64,000 nucleotides of DNA from Neckera pumila (taxonomy: Eukaryota > Streptophyta > Bryopsida > Hypnales > Neckeraceae). The DNA is taken from assembly GCA_963969595.1 (NCBI GenBank), contig OZ018409.1, positions 498,501-562,500 on the forward strand, given 5' to 3'. The position numbers and the translations under genes were made by a program. The notes below the pieces were generated by a model. The model worked only from the letters and a program-made list of their open reading frames with translations, did no database searches and was not told the origin of the DNA. Position 1 is the first letter of the stretch, and each line of letters opens with the position of its first letter. This document shows, in pieces, positions 56,891 through 64,000 of the stretch.

Positions 56891-57847
56891 TTAATTAATT
56901 AACTAATTTATTTTTTTCACTATTTTCAAGGTCTCCATGAAATCCTTGTACTTTGACACACATCAAAACCCATTATTGATTTTTGTAAAAATTCCATGCT
57001 ATAGACATATCCAAGAGAATTTCAAAATGATCCTAAACTTCCCAATTGAACACCGTATGCATTAATTATAAATGAATGAAGTTTCAAAATAAGAACACAG
57101 TTTCATCCATCCATAACTCATATATACAAGGTCATATCAACAAGTGGCATACCAATCTAAAACATCCATTCATAGACCTACAAACATCTTTTGGATTAAA
57201 ACCCCAAACTCAATCATCTTCAAAAAGTGAACTCTAGAGGTTCCAAAAGTCAAACGGGCCATATCTCCCAAAAAAATGCCTATTCTAATGGTTTTTTATT
57301 GCTCTATTATATTCACAATCCTTGAAAATGGGTGGGAGGTGGTAGGTATCCTCTAATCTCTCAAATTCTTCAACCTTATAAAAATAGCAACCCTAAAAGT
57401 CACTTTTAAAACGCTTACAGCGTGCAACCTTAAACTTTTGTAAGAAACCAATACCACCATTGGATTTGCAACATCTACAAATAGGGAGTTAGGTCAGCTC
57501 CAAATTTCAAAATGCCTGCAAATAAAAAAAATCAACTGATCCTCAAAAAGTTCAACTTGCTATATCTCACAATCGGTGATAGTTTAATGGTGGTTTTTTG
57601 CACCATTGAATGCACAATACACTAAAATAGGGGGGTAGGCAAAAAATCAGCCACAAAAAAATATGTCAAAACTTTGAGAACACCCTTGTAACCCTAAATC
57701 CTAAACCCTAAAGACCGTGTAGATGCCGCCCATCACTATCCTGGCCTGTATAGAATACAGTGGAGAGTGCACATTTGATGTATTGCATAGATCATTATCT
57801 AAGGCTCCATTTAGATTTTTTGTATTACATATATGTCTATTTTCATC

Positions 57848-57849
<2 letters not shown>

Positions 57850-57896
<47 letters not shown>
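57850..57896. repeat. (TA)n microsatellite in satellite unit
   Basis: About 23 uninterrupted TA dinucleotides at the position homologous to 56869. Confidence 0.9.
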
Positions 57897-57902
<6 letters not shown>

Positions 57903-59130
57903 TATCTATCTTTTTTCCTCTATTTTTAGAATCTCCATGAAATCCCTTCACTTTGACACACATAAAAAAATATTCTTAATTTTTGTAAAAAATACTATAC
58001 TATAGATATATCCAAGAGCATTCCAAAATGATCCTAAACTACCCAATTGAATGCCGTATGAATTATTTATAAATGAATGAAGGTCCAAAATAAGAACTGG
58101 ACTTCATCCATCCATAATTCATGCATACAAGCTCATATCACCAAGTGGCATACCAAACCAAAACATCCATTCATAGACCTGCAAACATCCTTTTGGTCAA
58201 AACTCCAAAATCAATCACCATCAAAAAGTCAACTCTAAGGGTTTCAAAAGCCAAATGGGCCATATTTCCCAAAAAAAGATCACTCCTAAGGCTTTTTATT
58301 ATTCCATTGTGTTCACAACCCTTGAAAATGGGGGGGTGATTATCCTCTAACCTCTCAAATTTTTCAATCTCTCAAAAATAGCAACTCTAAAAGCCACTTT
58401 TAAAACATTCATTACATATAATCCGAAACTTTTTTGAAGAAACCAATACCACCATTAGATTTACAACATCCACAAATAGGGGGTAGGTCCACTCCAAATT
58501 TCAAAATTGCTTAAAATAAAAAAAGTCAATTCACCCTCAAAAAGTCCAACTTGCTATATCTCACAATCGGTGATACTTACATGGTGGGTTTTTACACCAT
58601 TGGATAGGCAATACCCTAGAATGGGGGGAGAGGGGGGGGTAGCCAAATCTCGGCCTTAAAAAAGTATGTCAAAATTTAAAGGACGCCCTTGTAATCCTAA
58701 ACCCTAAAAAAGTATGTCCAAAATTTGGGATTACCTTTGTAACTCTAAACTCTAAACTTTAAACTCTAATCTCTCAAATTCCTCAACCTCGCAAAAATAG
58801 CAACCCTAAAAGCCACTTTCACAAAAAGTTGACTGCGTACAACCCTAAACTCTTTTGGAAAAATCAATACCACCATTGGATTTGCAACACCCACAAATAG
58901 GGGGGTAGGTCTATTCCAAATTTCAAAATTGCTTAAAATAAAGAAAGTCAATTCACCCTAAGAAAGTCTAATTTGCTATATCTTGCAATTGGTGATACTT
59001 ACATGGTGGTTTTTTTCACCATTGGATAGGCAATATATGAAAATGCAGGGGTAGCCAAAATTCCGGCCTTAAAAAAGTATGTCCAAAAATGGGGGATACC
59101 TATGTAAAATCCTCCTGAACCCTAAATTCT

Positions 59131-59511
59131 AACCCAAAATTGACGGACGACAAATCAGTAGCGAGCACGACTTATTCCGCATCACAAGCCTCAAAAGAGC
59201 ATTAGGGTGGAGCATTCGACACCAATGAGGTCACCATAGAGACCCTCCTTGAGTACTGTCAGCTCTACGTGGCAGGATTTGCAGCTACAGTCTATAGCAG
59301 GAATGAACAAAATCTGTTGCTTGAGATTACAAGCGCTCTGATGTTTGCTCATCAGGCTTTCGGGTGGAGCGGCAAATACATGCAGATTCAACTACAGCGC
59401 ATGCAGGATTGGGCAGTGGCTGCTACTAGAGCCAAGGCCAGGGCGCAGGAGGTCGGCGAGGACTTAGAATTTGCGAATGAGGATGTAGAGTTAGATGCTC
59501 CTGAATCCTAA
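59131..59511 (+). pseudogene. Protein-coding fragment captured inside the satellite array
   Basis: The frame starts around 59131 (NPKLTDDKSVASTTYSAS), crosses TAG 59203-59205 and stays open: GGAFDTNEVTIETLLEYCQL, VAGFAATVYSRNEQNLLLE, TSALMFAHQAFGWSGKYMQI, QDWAVAATRAKARAQEVG, ending TAA 59509-59511. It is clearly more coding-like than the surrounding repeats and is absent from the other units. Helical, gag-like or coiled-coil character; no family recognised. It may derive from the N-terminal part of a mobile-element protein. Confidence 0.45.
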
Positions 59512-60605
59512 ACCTCTGATCCAAGATTTCTTGGATCATGCAGATTAAGTCATTCAAAGTAGAGTTAGAGACCGTACAGTTAGAGACCGTACAGTTCCAG
59601 GACTTGGGCTCAAGAGCACATATGGCAATTGGTTCCTCCCAAAGAAGAACCTCTATACCGACCACGTAGGTGCAGCCCGTCACTATCTTGGCCTGTACGG
59701 AGCGAAGTGGAGAGTGCACATTCAATGTATAGCATAGTACCTTATGTAGGTTTCCATTTATATTTTTTTTGTTACATATATGTCTATTTTCATCTATTAT
59801 ATACACATATATATATAATTTTTTTTTTAACTATTTTCACAGTCTCTATGAAATCCTTCTACTTTGACACACATAAAACTCATTCTTAAATTTTGTAAAA
59901 AATACTATGCTATAGATATATCCAAGAGCATTCTAAAATGATCCTAAACTATCCAATTGAACACCGTATGCATTATTTATACATGAATGAAGGTCCAAAA
60001 TAAGAACGCAATTTCATCCAATCATAACTTATGCATACACGCTTATATCACCAAGTGGCATACCAATCCAAAACACCCATCCATGGATCTACAAACATCC
60101 CTTTGGTTAAAACTCCAAAATCAATCACCATCAAAAAGTCAACTCTAAGGATTTCAAAAGTCAAATTGGCCATATCCTCCAAAAAAAAGCCCACTCTTAC
60201 GGCTTTTTATTACTCCACTCTGTTCACAACCCTTGAAAACGGGGGGATAGATATCCTCTAATCTCTCAAATTCCTCAACCTCACAAAAATAGCAATCCTA
60301 AATGTCACTTTTGCAACGTTCACAGCATCCAACCCTAAATTTTTTTGGAGAAACCAATACCACCATTGGATTCACAACATCCACAAATAGGGAGGGAAGT
60401 CTACTCCAAACTTCAAAAAAACTTCACATAAAGAAAGTCAACTCACCCTTAAAAAGTCCAACTTGCTATATCTCGCAATTGGTGATACTTACATGGTGGT
60501 TTTTTTCACCATTGGATAGGCAATACCTTAGAATGGGGGGGTAGCCAAAATTCCGGCCTTAAAAAAGTATGTCCAAAATTTGAGGACACCCTTGTAATCC
60601 TAAAG

Positions 60606-63180
60606 GAAGCCCAAGAAAAAAGAACATCAACTTCAAGCTTGTAGCTTCCTCACTAGAATGGTCTTCAATGTCAGCCCCTTCTATATTAAAATGTGCACCC
60701 TAAACCTTGGCGCTATAATCCACGATTAAAGAAATTGCCCCAATTTCATGCTCCACCGTAAGCAAAATCGCTAGAAGTTGAAGCCTTACCATAAGCTGGA
60801 ACCGCCAATACTTCTTCAAATCCAAATCCTAAACCACAAGCTCTAGGACACTAGCTGCAGAAAGAATTCCACCAAGCACAGATTGCATCACCGCAAGCAG
60901 GTGGATAGAGATTTGTCCAAAATCCTAAATAAAGAAAAATGCAGACTGATCGAGAGAACACCAATGCACGTTGACGAGCGCCACAGGAACCTTAAGGCCG
61001 TTGGAAATGCCAATGCGCTACATGCGTCACAAGAACCCCAAGGCCATTAGAAACAACCTTCCAATCTCCGCCCTAAGACCAAAAATTAAATTTCCCACCA
61101 CTCAGGTAATTGAAGACTGAACTAAAAAGTAGCAAACTTGTACACCAAGTTGGATTAGACGTTCATAATTAAACTGAACCTACTAAACAAGTTTGGGAGG
61201 ATTACATGTTTGGAATCCTATTTTCTTTCTACTACACAAAGAAATGGAAGAATTATACTACACCCTATTTTTTTTTTAATGACCCTAGAATATATTACCT
61301 ATGCTATAGTAGATCTAAGGAAGGTATAAAATTTTCCTCCAAAGAATTAATTTGACCCTATTTATAATCTCACGTAGTTTTTTTAAAATTTCAAGAGTCT
61401 TCCCCCAATAAACATACTAAACTTTAAATACTAACAAGATAAACACCTATACGAACTGTACACATTCTATTACAACAAACTATACACATTCTATTACAAC
61501 AAGTACAACAAGAAGTAGAACAAGAAGAAACAAGTACAACAAGAAAGATAACAAGAGGGAGCATACTGAATATGAAGTACTAACAAAATAAACACCTACC
61601 TAAACTGTACAAGTTATATTACAACAAGTGCAACAATAAGGACCATACTGAATATGTAAATACAAATTAGGAACCAAAAAATTTGAAGGTAACAATATAT
61701 CCGAAACGTTATCAACCTGTACAAACTTGTATTGAGAAATACAGACTAAACAACTAAAAGAGGCATAGTAAACATGATAAACACATCAAGTACAAATCAG
61801 AGCAGTCCAAACACGCTTCGGTAACGCTAAACCAAAACTTTTATGCAAGTTCTGCACAAAATGGACATAGCATGATATAAACAACAAGACCAGTGTTACA
61901 GAACTAACTTTCTTCCAATCCCAAGTAAAACTAACCAAGTGACTGTAACTCAGTTGTAAAAAACTTTCAATGTATGTATCAATCAGTATACAGGTAACCA
62001 CTCAGAATGCAATTGTATAATATTACCTTCCTCAAGCTCCTCGATGGCAGTTGTTCTATATTGTTGGATGGTTGTACGGGCTTTTGCTGTAGCATTAGTC
62101 CTAGCTGCTAATCCTCTAGTGATAGCAATGTGACAATTTGTCTTCAACTTTGTCTGCCACCTCTAGGCCGACCATAGCCACGAATACCCCAAAATCCAAA
62201 ATTCATGATCCATTCAATGGATTGACTTTGCCTGCATTTCAAAGCAGAGCATTTTGTGCCTGCGGTGAAGTTCACCAACACACACCATGGATGATATAGG
62301 TGTTTGTAGGTGGAGACAACCATTTTAAAATGGAGGAAGGCAAAACCGCACAGGGCAGATAAGTCCTTCTCTCTTGTGCCTGCTCCTCCTATGACATACA
62401 CTAGGGGCAACGTTGCAAGTGAAAGCCGGCAGGTGCACGCCCCAAATAAGCATGCTCCTCTTACAAAGCACAGACTTGCAAGCGCATCTTTATAACTTGC
62501 TGGCGCTCCAAATTGAGTGCCTCTTCTAAGCTGATGTCTTCCAAGCATCCAAGTTAATCATTGACATCCAAGTTGACATCCAAGTTAATATGTTGACAAT
62601 ACCAAGCATGCCACTGAAAGACGCACAATTCCAAAGAACCATAATTTGGCATAATAGGTTTGACAAATAACTCAAAAATCCAAAACTTCCCCACCGTAGG
62701 TCAAAATGTTACAAAGCAAAGCCCGTGCACCCCTCCTTGCCAAGGACTTTCCGATGGTACCGAGCATGCCACCGTGGGACGCACGGTTCGGGAGATCTCA
62801 CCATGACAAACAAACAAAACAAAGCAAAACAAACAAAACAAACAACCCTCCTTTATGGATGGATACCATACAAACTTAACCTTGAAACGCTCTGACATCC
62901 ACTTTTTGGACGATGAACAGAGAGCTTCCAGACACTCTTTTATCCAATGAACTTCTCATTCATCCAATGTAATACTTGAATGTTGAAAAGGCAACCTTCT
63001 TGAATGGCCAATTTCATATAATTCCAGTAAATGGTCTTTTAGTACAAAGATATAAGCAAAAATATGCCAAAAGTTGAGAAAGGATCAAGACGTTTCGGGT
63101 TAATACAAGAGATAAAAGAGATGTATGGCCTGTAACTTAATTTTTGGATGACCTTCAGAGTGCAATTCCGAGTTGCTCGT
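60606..63180. other. Spacer
   Basis: No gene supported. ACACATTCTATTACAACAA is repeated in tandem near 61463-61500, followed by GTACAACAAGAA-type repeats. The 134-codon minus frame 62144-62548 shows no motif. A roughly 45-bp segment (ACCAAGCATGCCACTGAAAG) near 62599 recurs as ACCGAGCATGCCACCGTGGG near 62758. A CAAAA-rich run lies at 62805-62845. Confidence 0.35.
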
Positions 63181-64000
63181 GGAGATGCTGGCCGTCAGAT
63201 TGTCATGATCGGACGGATGAGAATCTGTTAAAAATTAGGTTTCTGGTTTTTAAGGGATGACTCATTCTTTTCTCTGCTCTCACTTGGTCGCTCTCGTTTT
63301 GCTCTGATCGCTTGCATTTTGCTCGTACAACCGTTTATCCTATCTGTCGTCTCTCTTTGGCTCGCTTACTCACTTGTGCAGATTTCTGCTTCGGTTTCAT
63401 AATCATTGGAGCGGGAGTTTGTCTGTGGTGTAGTTTGTGTCGCGTGGTGTGGAGCGCGTAGGAGCGACTGCAGAATTTACAGAAAGCGGGAGCAGTTTTA
63501 GGTACTCTAGATTGTAGTTTGTGTTAAGTGGCGAATTGCGCTTGTTGTTCCTCATATGCTACCTGCGTAGTAAGGGGTAAGGGGCAAGTTGCGGGAGCGC
63601 GTGGGAGGCGCGTTCGTTTTTGGACGATGTTTAGGGTTTCGAGTAGACGCTATCTCGTGGATTTTGCTGTGAGAGTGTTTTGACGACTAGGTAGTGTGCT
63701 AGGGTTTGTTAGGTGATGCGCACGAGACGGAGAGATATGGGAGTTTCGGCTGCTTAAGTTGTTGTGCGTCGCCTTGTGATGAAGGTTTTTTGGGTGGCGA
63801 ACTGTTGCTGTAATTCAGCTCTAAGTGAATTTACGTTGTTGATGGTAGGGTTTAATTGCGGTTTGATCCTATCTGGAGTCTGGTAGACTGATCATGGGGG
63901 GAGAAAAAAGGACCCCCCAATGTTGGTTAATAATGTTATGTCCATAAGTGTTACAAAATTATCTGGATTAGAGTACATTCCGCGTCGTCTTTCTCCCTTG
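63181..64000. other. GC-richer segment, possible 5' flank or leader of a gene beyond the right edge
   Basis: Composition changes from AT-rich spacer to a mixed segment with pyrimidine-rich TCTCTGCTCTCACTTGGTCG at 63275 and G-rich GCGGGAGCGCGTGGGAGGCG at 63592. No ATG-initiated frame of useful length and no specific promoter box can be defended. Confidence 0.25.

Larger units (their letters stand above)
55810..60605 (+). repeat. Array of about 1-kb satellite-like units
   Basis: A composite unit recurs about four or five times. Part 1: CATTCATAGACCTACAAACA, GTCAACTCTAAGGGTT-like, GGCCATAT, GGCTTTTTATTACTC, CCTCTAATCTCTCAAATT, AGCCACTTTTAAAAC, ACCAATACCACCATTGGAT, GGTGATACTTACATGGTGG, a run of 5-8 G. 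Part 2: telomere-like CCCTAAATCCTAAACCCTAA, then GTCACTATCTTGGCCTGTA, GGAGAGTGCACATTTGATGT, an (AT)n tract and CTCCATGAAATCCTT. Part-2 starts at about 56745, 57712 and 59650 give a period near 970-980 bp, with one unit at 58.7-59.1 kb incomplete. An isolated unit is at 32626. Confidence 0.75.

Noticed and set aside
58620..58645. G-quadruplex regulatory element
   Set aside because: G-runs occur in each satellite unit and vary in length as in simple repeats; no gene nearby to regulate.
62144..62548. 134-codon minus-strand gene
   Set aside because: No motif, poor codon character and no splice or promoter context; overlapping frames are also open.

Overview
This window looks like nuclear DNA of a streptophyte plant, probably a non-seed plant or charophyte relative; the lineage is inference. 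The evidence is a plant-type CYP71-clan cytochrome P450 with GT-AG introns, long AT-rich spacers, CCCTAAA-type telomere-like motifs, and many plant-style transposons and MITEs. Gene density is very low. Most long reading frames belong to decayed mobile elements.

Layout. 0-1.2 kb: an open, left-truncated GH78 alpha-L-rhamnosidase exon on the minus strand. 2.6-11.1 kb: a repeat field holding a decayed Ty1/copia-like element (about 4.2-8.0 kb, minus) and two families of elements bounded by TTAA. 11.2-13.9 kb: a three-exon P450 on the minus strand with one apparent frameshift at the anchor/hinge junction. 14.8-15.2 kb: a small one-TM hypothetical protein (minus). 16-20 kb: two clear MITEs and spacer. 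21.2-24.8 kb: a 68-bp triple tandem repeat, a GC-rich coding fragment and a gag-like transposon protein broken by two stops. 25.36 kb: the exact 5' half of a tRNA-Asp gene. 26-30 kb: fragments of gene-like exons, including a duplicated SCAMP-like coiled-coil exon. 29.9-32.6 kb: a second copy of the copia-like element, inverted relative to the first, with its own nested insertions. 33.3-36.5 kb: a broken DUF7869-type transposase-like gene (minus). 36.5-47.9 kb: repeats and spacer. 47.9-54.9 kb: a decayed multi-ORF plus-strand element of unknown family with a roughly 1,270-codon main frame. 55-60.6 kb: a hAT-like MITE with a perfect 8-bp target duplication, then an array of about 1-kb satellite-like units. 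60.6-64 kb: spacer and a GC-richer segment that may be the 5' flank of a gene off the right edge.

The most striking theme is how the element genes are broken. Their frames are long and mostly in register, but interrupted mainly by TAG, then TGA, rarely TAA. These are the stops produced by C-to-T change at CAG, CGA and CAA, which points to decay of methylated cytosines. A reassigned UAG codon was considered and rejected, because the P450 uses TAG at its normal C-terminus. The best candidate for an undescribed system is the 47.9-54.9 kb element.
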